Positions 19,797-26,789 of a stretch of DNA of 64,000 nucleotides are shown one piece after another. The position numbers and the translations under genes were made by a program. Within the stretch, counting starts at the first letter, position 1; the number at the start of each line of letters is the position of its first letter. The notes under the pieces were generated by a model. That model was not told the origin of the DNA and did no database searches. It saw only the letters and a program-made list of their open reading frames with translations. The stretch covers positions 936,998 to 1,000,997 of the forward strand of contig JBAUPV010000030.1 of assembly GCA_049580385.1 (NCBI GenBank), in the 5' to 3' direction. The stretch comes from JAPLJC01 sp049580385. GTDB lineage: Bacteria; Desulfobacterota; Desulfobaccia; Desulfobaccales; 0-14-0-80-60-11.

Positions 19797-20096
19797 ATGA
19801 AAAGAGGCCCGGAGCAAATCCTTCAGGTTATTGAAGCTCATCGCCAAGAGATCAAAGGGTTCGGCGTGCTCCGGCTGGGCCTGTTCGGTTCCGCCGCCCG
19901 GAGCGAGGCCACGGAAACTAGTGATTTGGATTTTTTGGTCGAGATGGAGCCTAAGACTTTCGACTCCTACATGGACTTGAAGGAATTCTTGGAGCAATTA
20001 TTCAGGTGTAAGGTTGATTTAGTCGTAAAAGAGGCCCTTAAACCTCGCTTGCACGGACCGATATTAAAAGAAACGATCTATGCCCAAGGATTATAA
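19797..20096 (+). CDS. MNT-type minimal nucleotidyltransferase (MntA-like antitoxin)
   Basis: A 99-residue nucleotidyltransferase-fold protein with GLFGSAARSEATETSDLDFLV, i.e. the GSxAR...SDxD metal-binding motif, and a third acidic strand (KVDLVVKE). The family forms HEPN-MNT toxin-antitoxin pairs in which MntA neutralises the HEPN RNase partner, by AMPylation in studied cases. GGAAGGA lies upstream of the ATG. The frame overlapping its stop holds only the first 11 codons of a likely partner. Low GC relative to the flanks and its place inside a conserved translation operon suggest insertion. Confidence 0.85.
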   Translation: MKRGPEQILQVIEAHRQEIKGFGVLRLGLFGSAARSEATETSDLDFLVEMEPKTFDSYMDLKEFLEQLFRCKVDLVVKEALKPRLHGPILKETIYAQGL

Positions 20097-20115
20097 AGAA
20101 AATATTAAAGATTAA
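20080..20115 (+). pseudogene. Truncated start of a HEPN (DUF86-like) partner gene
   Basis: Overlapping the MNT gene's 3' end is ATG CCC AAG GAT TAT..., giving MPKDYKENIKD and then TAA. DUF86/HepT-like proteins commonly begin with this kind of MPxDYxxxxxDILEAI sequence in exactly this overlapping position. The rest is gone, and truB begins 10 bases later. Only 11 residues are available, so the identification is inference from position and motif. Confidence 0.4.
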
Positions 20116-20124
20116 GATACCCAT

Positions 20125-21123
20125 ATGATCTCCGGCATCCTGCTCATTGATAAACCGGAAGGAATCACCTCCTTCGAGGTGGTCCGCCGGACGCGCCGGG
20201 CGCTGAAATTGCGGAAGATCGGCCATCTGGGCACGCTGGACCCATTCGCCACCGGGCTCTTGCCTCTGTGTCTGGGGGAGGCTACCAAGCTGGCGCCTTA
20301 TTTGCTGCCGGGGCCCAAGAGCTACCGGGCCACCCTGAGGTTGGGGGAGGCCACCGACACCCAGGACCTTACCGGGCGGGTAGTGTCACGCACGGAGAAG
20401 CTGCCGGAGCCGGAGGAGGTTAAGCGGCTGGCCGCCACCCTGGTGGGCGAGATCTTGCAGACGCCCCCCATGTACTCGGCCCTCCACTATAAAGGAGAGC
20501 GCCTTTACCGTCTGGCCCGGCGGGGAGAGACGGTGGAGTTGCCGCCCCGGGCGGTGACTATCCACCGCCTGGAGGTGGAGAAGATGGAGATGGACCGGGT
20601 CACTTTTATGGTGGAGTGCTCCCAGGGTACCTACATTCGCACCCTGGCCGCCGATTTGGGGGAGATGCTGGGTTGCGGCGCCCATCTGCAAGCCTTGCGG
20701 CGCTTGCAGGTTGGGGCTTTTCAGGTGGAGGCGGCGCTTTCGCTGGCCGCCCTGGAAGAAGCCGCGGATGCCGCTCGGGAGGCCCCCGCAGCGCTGGCGA
20801 AGATGCTTCTGGCGCGGATTATTCCCTTGAGCAGTTGTCTGCCGGGAGTCCGGCAGGTTGCCGCCAGCCCCGGGGAGGCCGCCAAATTGCGCCAGGGGCG
20901 GGAGATCATCCGGCCGCCGGAAGATTTCACCCCGGAGGAGTTGGTGCAAATCCTCGGCTTTGGCCAGTTGCTGGCGTTGGCCAGGGTTCGGCTCCGGGCC
21001 GCCGGGGTGGTATTGGCGCCCATCAGGGTGTTTGCCGCCATCCCGGAGGGAGCAGCCAGGGATCAGGACGGAGGAGGGACCGGCGGCGCCGGGATCGTGG
21101 CAGGCGAGAGGAAAAATTTATGA
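20125..21123 (+). CDS. truB: tRNA pseudouridine-55 synthase TruB
   Basis: Isomerises U55 in the T-loop of tRNAs; 332 residues. N-terminal GILLIDKPEGITSFEVV, the catalytic motif GHLGTLDPFATGLLP with Asp39, the YRATLRLGEATDTQD segment, SALHYKGERLYRLAR and the SQGTYIRTLAADLGE motif are all present. A C-terminal PUA-like region follows (LRQGREIIRPPED, about 250-310). It sits between the inserted MNT remnant and rpsO. Confidence 0.96.
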   Translation: MISGILLIDKPEGITSFEVVRRTRRALKLRKIGHLGTLDPFATGLLPLCLGEATKLAPYLLPGPKSYRATLRLGEATDTQDLTGRVVSRTEKLPEPEEVKRLAATLVGEILQTPPMYSALHYKGERLYRLARRGETVELPPRAVTIHRLEVEKMEMDRVTFMVECSQGTYIRTLAADLGEMLGCGAHLQALRRLQVGAFQVEAALSLAALEEAADAAREAPAALAKMLLARIIPLSSCLPGVRQVAASPGEAAKLRQGREIIRPPEDFTPEELVQILGFGQLLALARVRLRAAGVVLAPIRVFAAIPEGAARDQDGGGTGGAGIVAGERKNL

Positions 21124-21240
21124 GGTGCCAACCTGGCAGCTTAGCTGCTGTTGGGAAAACCATTCGGATAATCAAGGTCGCCTTGGGCATTTTGGGTTTT
21201 TAGAGGAACTCAGGTTGAGGAATCATCCTGCAATCCTTGG

Positions 21241-21275
21241 GCTGAGCGCTGACTGCTGAAGGCTGACCGCTAAAA
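21241..21275 (+). repeat. Heptamer island just upstream of rpsO
   Basis: GCTGAGC, GCTGACT, GCTGAAG, GCTGACC, GCTAAAA in tandem, then directly AGGAGG and the rpsO GTG. The rest of the 163-base truB-rpsO spacer shows no gene. Confidence 0.75.
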
Positions 21276-21286
21276 AGGAGGAAGAC

Positions 21287-21556
21287 GTGGGCTTAACAAC
21301 TGAACAGAAGCAGGAGATTATTGACCGCTATCGGCTGCACCATTCCGATACCGGCTCTCCGGAGGTGCAGGTAGCCATCTTGAGCGAACGGATCACTTAC
21401 CTGACGGACCATTTCAAGACGCACGCCAAGGATCATCACTCCCGTCGGGGTTTGATCAAGCTGGTGGGCCAGCGCCGGCGCCTCCTGAACTACTTGAAAA
21501 ATAAGGATATCGAACGTTACCGGACCCTGATTGACCAATTGGGGTTGAGAAAATAG
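21287..21556 (+). CDS. rpsO: Ribosomal protein uS15
   Basis: Primary 16S rRNA-binding protein of the 30S platform; 89 residues, the normal size. Marks: DTGSPEVQVAILSERI, the H-x-KDHHSRRGL region and RRRLLNYLKN. The start is GTG, 5 bases after AAGGAGGAAG. It precedes pnp by 18 bases, the usual rpsO-pnp pair. Confidence 0.97.
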   Translation: MGLTTEQKQEIIDRYRLHHSDTGSPEVQVAILSERITYLTDHFKTHAKDHHSRRGLIKLVGQRRRLLNYLKNKDIERYRTLIDQLGLRK

Positions 21557-21574
21557 GAGGCTCATCTGACGGCT

Positions 21575-23731
21575 ATGCCCAAAACATTTAAGGTGGAAAT
21601 TGGAGGTCGCGACCTCAGCTTCGAAACGGGACGCCTGGCCCAGCAGGCCAGCGGCTCCGTTTTGGTTAGATACGGGGAGAGCACGGTTCTGGTGGCGGCG
21701 GTCATCTCGGAAGATACCCGCGAGGGTATTGACTTTTTACCCCTGACCGTCGATTACCTGGAGAAGGCCTATGCCGCTGGGCGGGTTCCCGGAGGCTTCT
21801 TCCGCCGCGAGATCGGCCGCCCCAGCGAGAAGGAGACTCTCACTTCCCGGTTCATCGACCGGCCCTTGCGGCCCCTGTTTCCCAAGGGACTGAAAAACGA
21901 GATCCAGATCATTGCCACGGTGTTGTCCGGCGATGTGGAGATCGACCCGGACATCGTCGCCCTGAACGGGGCGGCGGCAGCTCTGGAAATCTCGGACATC
22001 CCCTTCCAGGGCCCGGTGGCCGCGGTGCGGGTGGGAAAGATCGGGGGCCAACTGGTGGTCAACCCCACCAACTCGCAACTGAAGGAAAGCTCCCTCAACC
22101 TCATCGTCGCCGGAGCGCCGCAAGGATTGGTGATGGTGGAGGCCGGAGCCGGGATGATCTCGGAAGACGAGGTGTTGGAAGCCCTGTTTTACGCCCAGGA
22201 ACAGCTTAAGCCAATCCTGGAGCTGATTACCCGGATGCGCGGCGAAATCGGCCTGCCCAAGCGGCTCCCCCCGGAAGCCCCGGATTATGGCGACCTGGCG
22301 GAAAAAGTGGCGTCCCTGGCCCGGGATCGAATCCTGGAGGCGGTGAAACCGCTTGAGAAGAAAGCCCGCAACCAGGCGATGTCGCAAGCCTACAAAGAAG
22401 TATTAGCCGAACTGGGAGAGGAGGCCCTGGGAAAAGAGAAGCTGGTGGCCAATCTCTTCAAGGAGACCCAGAAGCGGCTGGTGCGGAAGATGGTGCTGGA
22501 CCGGCAACTGCGCATCGATGGCCGCAACTTCAGCCAGGTCCGGGAAATCAGCGGCGAAGTCGGCATGTTGAGCCGCACCCATGGCTCGGCCATCTTTACC
22601 CGGGGGGAGACCCAGGCCCTGGCGGTGACCACTTTGGGCACCCCGTCCGATGAGCAGAAGATCGAGACGTTGGTGGGAGAAACCTTCAAATCCTTCATGC
22701 TGCACTATAATTTTCCGCCCTATTCGGTGGGTGAGACCCGGCCGCTGCGGGGCCCGGGACGCCGGGAAATCGGCCACGGCGCTCTGGCGGAGCGGGCCAT
22801 CTCCCAGGTATTGCCATCGGCGGAAGAATTCCCCTATACCATCCGCATCGTCTCCGAGATCCTCTCCTCCAACGGCTCCTCCTCCATGGCCACGGTCTGC
22901 GGCGCCTCCATGGCCCTGATGGACGCCGGAGTGCCTATCAAGAGCGCGGTGGCCGGGGTGGCCATGGGCCTCATCAAGGACGAGGACCGGGTAGCGGTGC
23001 TCTCGGACATCCTGGGCGATGAAGACGCCCTGGGGGACATGGACTTCAAGGTGGCCGGCACCGCGGCAGGCATCACCGCGCTGCAAATGGACATCAAGAT
23101 GACCGGCCTCACCCGGGAGATCATGGGCCAGGCCCTGACCCAGGCCCGGGAGGCCCGGCTGCATATACTGGGAGAAATGGACAAGATCATTGATGCTCCC
23201 TCTCCCGAACTCAAGGAGCATGCACCCAAGATCATTGTCATCAGCATCAACCCCGACAAGATCCGGGATGTCATCGGACCCGGCGGCAAGATGATCAAGC
23301 TGATCGTGGCGACTACCGGGGTGAAGATGGACGTCGAAGACGACGGCCGCATCCACATCTCCTCTCCGGACCAGAAGGCCGCCGACGAAGCCATCCGCCT
23401 CATCAAGGAGATCACCGCCGAGGCGGAGATCGGCCAGGTCTATCACGGCAAGGTGAAGAAGATTATGGACTTCGGCGCCTTTGTCGAGATCATCCCGGGC
23501 ACCGACGGTCTGGTGCATATTTCGGAACTGGCTTACGAGCGGGTGAAGGCCGTCACCGACGTCCTCAAGGAAGGCGATGAGTTGGACGTCAAGGTCCTGG
23601 ACGTCGACCGCCAGGGCAAGATTCGCCTGTCCCGCAAGGCCCTGCTGCCGGTGCCGGAGGGCTATACTCCTGAACCAGAGAGGGATAGAAGACCACCACG
23701 CGGCCATGTACCGAAAAAGCGTTTTGACTAA
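21575..23731 (+). CDS. pnp: Polyribonucleotide nucleotidyltransferase (PNPase)
   Basis: Phosphorolytic 3'-5' exoribonuclease and RNA-degradosome component; 718 residues. It has two RNase PH domains (about 10-145 and 320-545; FTRGETQAL and SDILGDEDALGDMDFKVAGT in the catalytic second one), a linking helical domain, a KH domain (KIRDVIGPGGKMIKLIV, ~555-610) and an S1 domain (GQVYHGKVKKIMDFGAFVEI, ~620-690). The end overlaps the following peptidase gene by 26 bases. Confidence 0.97.
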   Translation: MPKTFKVEIGGRDLSFETGRLAQQASGSVLVRYGESTVLVAAVISEDTREGIDFLPLTVDYLEKAYAAGRVPGGFFRREIGRPSEKETLTSRFIDRPLRPLFPKGLKNEIQIIATVLSGDVEIDPDIVALNGAAAALEISDIPFQGPVAAVRVGKIGGQLVVNPTNSQLKESSLNLIVAGAPQGLVMVEAGAGMISEDEVLEALFYAQEQLKPILELITRMRGEIGLPKRLPPEAPDYGDLAEKVASLARDRILEAVKPLEKKARNQAMSQAYKEVLAELGEEALGKEKLVANLFKETQKRLVRKMVLDRQLRIDGRNFSQVREISGEVGMLSRTHGSAIFTRGETQALAVTTLGTPSDEQKIETLVGETFKSFMLHYNFPPYSVGETRPLRGPGRREIGHGALAERAISQVLPSAEEFPYTIRIVSEILSSNGSSSMATVCGASMALMDAGVPIKSAVAGVAMGLIKDEDRVAVLSDILGDEDALGDMDFKVAGTAAGITALQMDIKMTGLTREIMGQALTQAREARLHILGEMDKIIDAPSPELKEHAPKIIVISINPDKIRDVIGPGGKMIKLIVATTGVKMDVEDDGRIHISSPDQKAADEAIRLIKEITAEAEIGQVYHGKVKKIMDFGAFVEIIPGTDGLVHISELAYERVKAVTDVLKEGDELDVKVLDVDRQGKIRLSRKALLPVPEGYTPEPERDRRPPRGHVPKKRFD

Positions 23732-24956
23732 CGGCCTGCGGGTCGTTTCTGAGGAACTGCCCCACTTCCATTCGGTGGCCGTGGGGGTGTGGCTCAACGC
23801 CGGCTCCAGGGACGAGACCCTGGAAGAGAACGGTCTCAGCCATTTCTTGGAGCACATGGCCTTCAAAGGCACCCCCAGGCGCACCGCCTTGGAGATCGCC
23901 CGGGAGATCGACCAGATCGGCGGCTCCTGCAACGCCTTCACCAGTAAAGAGCAGACCTGCTTTCACGGCAGGGTGTTGGCGGAGCATCTGGACCGGCTGG
24001 TTGACCTGCTGGGCGACCTGTTCCTAAACCCTCTTTACTCCTCCCAGGACCTGGAGCGGGAGCGCCAGGTCATTCTCGAGGAGATCTGCGCCCAGGATGA
24101 CAACCCGGAAGACCAGGTGCAGATTGCCTTCAGCCGCCAATTTTGGGGTGATACCGCGCTGGGCCGTCCCATCCTGGGGGAGGCCGGGCGCATCTCCGGG
24201 GTGAATCGGGAAGAGCTGCTGGCCTACCGGCAGGCCAGTTATCGCCCGGAGGAAACGGTGGTGGCCGCCGCGGGGCGGGTGCGGCACGAGGACCTGGAGA
24301 ATCTGGTGGCCCGCCATTTTGAGAAATTTGCCAATGGCCACCCCGCCCGGAGCCGCTCCGCCGCCAGCCACCATCCCGGAGTCAACGCCGTAGCCCGGGA
24401 CCTGGAGCAGGTTTACCTCTGTTTCGGCACCCAAGGCGTCGCCGCCGGCGAGTCCCGCCGCTTTGTCGCCACCCTGCTCCAGTTAATCCTGGGTGGCAAC
24501 ATGAGTTCCCGCCTCTTCCAGGTGATTCGGGAGCAGTTGGGGCTGGCTTATTCCATTTTCTCGTTTCTCAGCTTCTTCCATGACACCGGCCTGCTGGGCA
24601 TCTCGGCGGGGGTCAGCCCGGCGAAGCTGGAGGCCCTGCTGGCCGCCGTCAGCCCCGAACTAAAGGCACTAAAGGACGCCGCGGTGCCGGAGGCGGAAGT
24701 GCAGGCGGCCCGGGATTATCTCAGGGGATCCATCTATCTGGGCGCCGAAGACGTGGACCACATGATGATGCGGCTGGCCAGGAACGAGATCCATTTCGGC
24801 CACTATATCCCTTTGGAGGAGATCGTTGACGGCCTGCTGAAGGTCAGCGCGGCCGAAATTCAGGAACTGGCCCGGGAGCTGTTCCGCCCGGAAAAATGGG
24901 CGGCTACCCTGATGGGGCCGGTGGCGCCAGGTTTCAGCGGCGCGCTCGACTTCTAG
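23706..24956 (+). CDS. M16-family zinc peptidase
   Basis: Processing-peptidase-like metalloprotease of 416 residues. The inverted zinc motif HxxEH is present as His46, Glu49, His50 (SHFLEHMAFKGT), with the third ligand Glu in ERQVILEEI about 76 residues on. A second M16 half (GLAYSIFSFLSFF) lacks the catalytic motif, as usual. Relatives next to pnp are common (YmxG/PqqL-like). The ATG at 23706 lies inside the pnp C-terminus; the longer upstream frame is pnp coding read in another phase. Confidence 0.92.
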   Translation: MYRKSVLTNGLRVVSEELPHFHSVAVGVWLNAGSRDETLEENGLSHFLEHMAFKGTPRRTALEIAREIDQIGGSCNAFTSKEQTCFHGRVLAEHLDRLVDLLGDLFLNPLYSSQDLERERQVILEEICAQDDNPEDQVQIAFSRQFWGDTALGRPILGEAGRISGVNREELLAYRQASYRPEETVVAAAGRVRHEDLENLVARHFEKFANGHPARSRSAASHHPGVNAVARDLEQVYLCFGTQGVAAGESRRFVATLLQLILGGNMSSRLFQVIREQLGLAYSIFSFLSFFHDTGLLGISAGVSPAKLEALLAAVSPELKALKDAAVPEAEVQAARDYLRGSIYLGAEDVDHMMMRLARNEIHFGHYIPLEEIVDGLLKVSAAEIQELARELFRPEKWAATLMGPVAPGFSGALDF

Positions 24957-25016
24957 TGCGGGAATTTCTTCCATAAGAGGGGATTATAAATCTACCTTCC
25001 CGGCGAATTATCTGTT

Positions 25017-25063
25017 GTAGGGGCGGGGTTTCCCCGCCCAGGGCGGCGAGACGCCGCCCCTAC
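25017..25063. repeat. REP/BIME-like inverted hairpin pair with GTAG feet
   Basis: GTAG at 25017 followed by hairpin GGGCGGGG / CCCCGCCC, then a mirror-image hairpin GGGCGGCG / CGCCGCCC ending in CTAC at 25063. The two units are inverted relative to each other. Confidence 0.75.
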
Positions 25064-25147
25064 GGCAGAGACGGAATAGGGAGTCAAATATATAATTGCC
25101 CCAAAAAAATCAGGTCCGGCCTGGAAACCAAAAATAAGGATAAGGCT

Positions 25148-25354
25148 ATGGATATCGATAATCTGACCCTCAGCAAACTGGTTAGGGAACTGAAGATGGC
25201 CGCGGAATATTGCCCCAAGTGCGCCGGGACCCGGGAAACCGTCTTCACCTCCCGGGGCCGGGACAATATCGTCAACTGCCTGGAGTGCGAGCCGCTTCAT
25301 AATCTCCTGGCGACCCTGGAATCCGCCCTGGATTATCTGAAGCAGGGGCAATAA
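25148..25354 (+). CDS. Small hypothetical protein with two Cys pairs
   Basis: A 68-residue protein with CPKCAGTRE (residues ~23-26) and NCLECEP (~47-50), i.e. two CxxC pairs likely binding one zinc or an Fe-S centre. N- and C-terminal parts are helical (LTLSKLVRELKMAAEY; LATLESALDYLKQ). AAGGATAAGG precedes the ATG. It stands alone between repeats. Function unknown. Confidence 0.65.
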   Translation: MDIDNLTLSKLVRELKMAAEYCPKCAGTRETVFTSRGRDNIVNCLECEPLHNLLATLESALDYLKQGQ

Positions 25355-25359
25355 AACAA

Positions 25360-25453
25360 GGCAAAAGTAAAAAGGCAAAAGTAAAAAAGGAAAAAATCCG
25401 AGATATTGGTTTTTGCTTTTATTTTGCCTTTTTAATTTTTACTTGTGCCTTTA
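25360..25453. repeat. Inverted pair of heptamer islands
   Basis: 25360-25394 reads GGCAAAA, GTAAAAA, GGCAAAA, GTAAAAA, AGGAAAA. The complement of about 25409-25453 reads GGCACAA, GTAAAAA, TTAAAAA, GGCAAAA, TAAAAGC. The two islands face each other and could pair into one long AT-rich hairpin. Confidence 0.7.
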
Positions 25454-25457
25454 GCGC

Positions 25458-25499
25458 GGCCTGTGGCCGCCAAGATAGGGCGGGCACAGCCCGCCCTAT
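25458..25499. repeat. Palindromic repeat (GGCCTGTGGCC and AGGGCGGG...CCCGCCCT)
   Basis: Two adjoining inverted repeats, CGGCCTGTGGCCG-like and AGGGCGGGCACAGCCCGCCCT. These are the same kind of GC hairpin as the GTAG-footed units nearby, but without a clear GTAG. Nothing else is seen in the 25355-25579 gap apart from the heptamer pair. Confidence 0.55.
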
Positions 25500-25579
25500 G
25501 AGTTCTGGAATATCTGAAGCGCGCGCAATAAGCTCTTGTTTGCATTTTTCCCTTGCCTGTAACCACGAGGGAGGGACAG

Positions 25580-25780
25580 ATGAAATCCTGGAACTCTCTT
25601 ACCGCCTATGTAATAGGGGTTCTTGTCGTGTGGGCGGCGATCTTCGCGGTTGGCTACCTCCTCCATGGCAGTACCCCTGGCCGTCCACTTCTCCATGTCT
25701 TCGGTGGTTTCCTATTGGGTATGCTCTCTATGTACATTGCGACGCGGGTCCATCCGTCCAGGCGGAAGGACCACACTTAA
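25580..25780 (+). CDS. Small membrane protein, two predicted TM helices
   Basis: A 66-residue protein: a short N-terminus, a first hydrophobic helix (TAYVIGVLVVWAAIFAVGYLL), a Gly/Pro loop, a second helix (LHVFGGFLLGMLSMYIA) and a basic C-terminus. GAGGGAGGGAC precedes the ATG. No family recognised. It is flanked by repeats on both sides. Confidence 0.6.
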   Translation: MKSWNSLTAYVIGVLVVWAAIFAVGYLLHGSTPGRPLLHVFGGFLLGMLSMYIATRVHPSRRKDHT

Positions 25781-25808
25781 CGGGTTTATGGGGCCTTTGT
25801 ACAGATGT

Positions 25809-25902
25809 GTAGGGTGGGCACTGCCCACCGATTCCTTTTTCCTTAATGGCACAGAGTTCCAGAGATCGGGCCGTTCCTGATGGTGCGTGAGACGCACCCT
25901 AC
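25809..25902. repeat. BIME-like repeat: two inverted GTAG hairpins with a ~50-base spacer
   Basis: GTAG plus GGTGGGC/GCCCACC hairpin (25809-25829), an AT-richer spacer containing TCCTT and GGCACAGA, then GGTGCGT/ACGCACC hairpin ending CTAC (25882-25902). A near copy of the whole unit is at 26290-26372. Confidence 0.8.
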
Positions 25903-25941
25903 AAGACCGATGGGGGTGATTCGTGATCAAGGCGTTGAGCC

Positions 25942-26202
25942 ATGGCCAGATTAGAATTTAAAGTGGAAGGCATGATGCAGCAGGGCGGCTTCCTGTGACT
26001 GGGCTGTCCGGACGCCGTGGGCGCCGCCGTAAAAATGCTGCCGGGAGTCGGGGACGTCCATTACGACCCGCAGCAGGACCTGTTTTCCCTCACGTAAGAT
26101 CCCCGGAGGGCCAGAGTCGAAGATATCTTTGCCGCGGTGGTGCAAGGGGGCAAGCAAATGGGCCGGGAATACCGGCCCAGGCTGATGCTTGGAGGTATGT
26201 AG
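25942..26202 (+). pseudogene. Heavy-metal-associated (HMA) domain gene with in-frame TGA and TAA; possible UxxC
   Basis: The frame starts ATG (MARLEFKVEGMMQQGG), meets TGA at 25996-25998, continues LGCPDAVGAAVKMLPGV...VHYDPQ, meets TAA at 26095-26097, and continues DPRRARVEDIFAAVVQGG to TAG at 26200. The order beta-strand, CxxC helix, LPGV, YDP and VEDI...AAV is that of HMA metal-binding domains. Both stops replace expected residues: TGA sits at the first Cys of CxxC (giving UxxC if read as selenocysteine) and TAA at a likely Tyr. A 7-bp hairpin follows the TGA. With two stops, decay is the simplest reading. Confidence 0.55.
26009..26026 (+). promoter_or_regulatory. Possible bacterial SECIS-like hairpin after the HMA TGA
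   Basis: C-GG-(A)-CGCC pairs with GGCG-CC-G around a three-base GUG loop (26017-26019), with one bulged A. The loop begins 18 bases after the TGA, inside the range known for bacterial SECIS elements, and contains the required G. GC-rich coding sequence can form such hairpins by chance. Confidence 0.3.
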
Positions 26203-26247
26203 GGTGCGTCTTAGGCACCAAAGTGGGGCGCGTAAGACGCGCCCTAC
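26199..26247. repeat. BIME-like repeat with GTAG/CTAC ends
   Basis: GTAG and GGTGC...GCACC hairpin, then GGGCGCG/CGCGCCC hairpin ending CTAC. Its first bases supply the terminal TAG of the HMA-like frame. Confidence 0.7.
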
Positions 26248-26289
26248 GGCTGGAAATTCTGAAACAGAGGCAATAAACTGCAAATATGC

Positions 26290-26372
26290 GTAGGCTGGGC
26301 ACTGCCCACCGATTACTTTTCCTTAGTGGCACAGATCGAGCCGGCCCTCAGGGTGCGTGAGACGCACCCTAC
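26290..26372. repeat. BIME-like repeat, second copy
   Basis: GTAG, a (G)CTGGGC/GCCCACC hairpin with one mismatch, a spacer containing ACTTTTCCTTAGTGGCACAG, then the GGTGCGT/ACGCACC hairpin and CTAC. It is the degenerate sibling of 25809-25902. Confidence 0.75.
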
Positions 26373-26378
26373 GGCCCC

Positions 26379-26606
26379 TTAAAATTCCTCCCCCTCCTCT
26401 AAAATGGCCTTGTTGATGAACTTATAGAGGCTGCCGATCCATTCGAGTTCGTTCTCCAGCTCCGAGTTGGCGAAGATCCACTCGCCCTCCCGGTCTTTGG
26501 CAATGATGACGATCTCTTCGATGTCGTCCAGGTCTTGATAAAACTTCTCCACCACCTCTTTCACGGATCGCTGCGCCTTGGCAAAGGGAATGATGTTTTT
26601 AGTCAT
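26379..26606 (-). CDS. Small acidic hypothetical protein
   Basis: A 75-residue protein beginning MTKNIIPFAKAQRSVKEVVE, rich in Glu/Asp/Ile, with IEEIVIIAKDREGEWIFANS in the middle. It has no signal or membrane segment. The layout (short amphipathic helix, then a beta segment) is regular, so it is likely a real gene, but no family is recognised. It stands alone between repeats and the following operon; 26607-26789 shows nothing clear. Confidence 0.5.
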   Translation of the reverse strand: MTKNIIPFAKAQRSVKEVVEKFYQDLDDIEEIVIIAKDREGEWIFANSELENELEWIGSLYKFINKAILEEGEEF

Positions 26607-26789
26607 GTCGGTTTCCAGTTTTTCCTATAACGGAGCCTGTTGCCCTGGGATTTTGGAAAAAAAGCTTGCTCCTGCATTAATTGTTTAATGAAGCGGTCCA
26701 AAAATCAACGATAATTTTGTTCACCGGCGCTTTGGCCCTCCTGCCGGGGGGCATCCCCACCTCTGGGGCAGGTGCAACCGAAACCGCTT

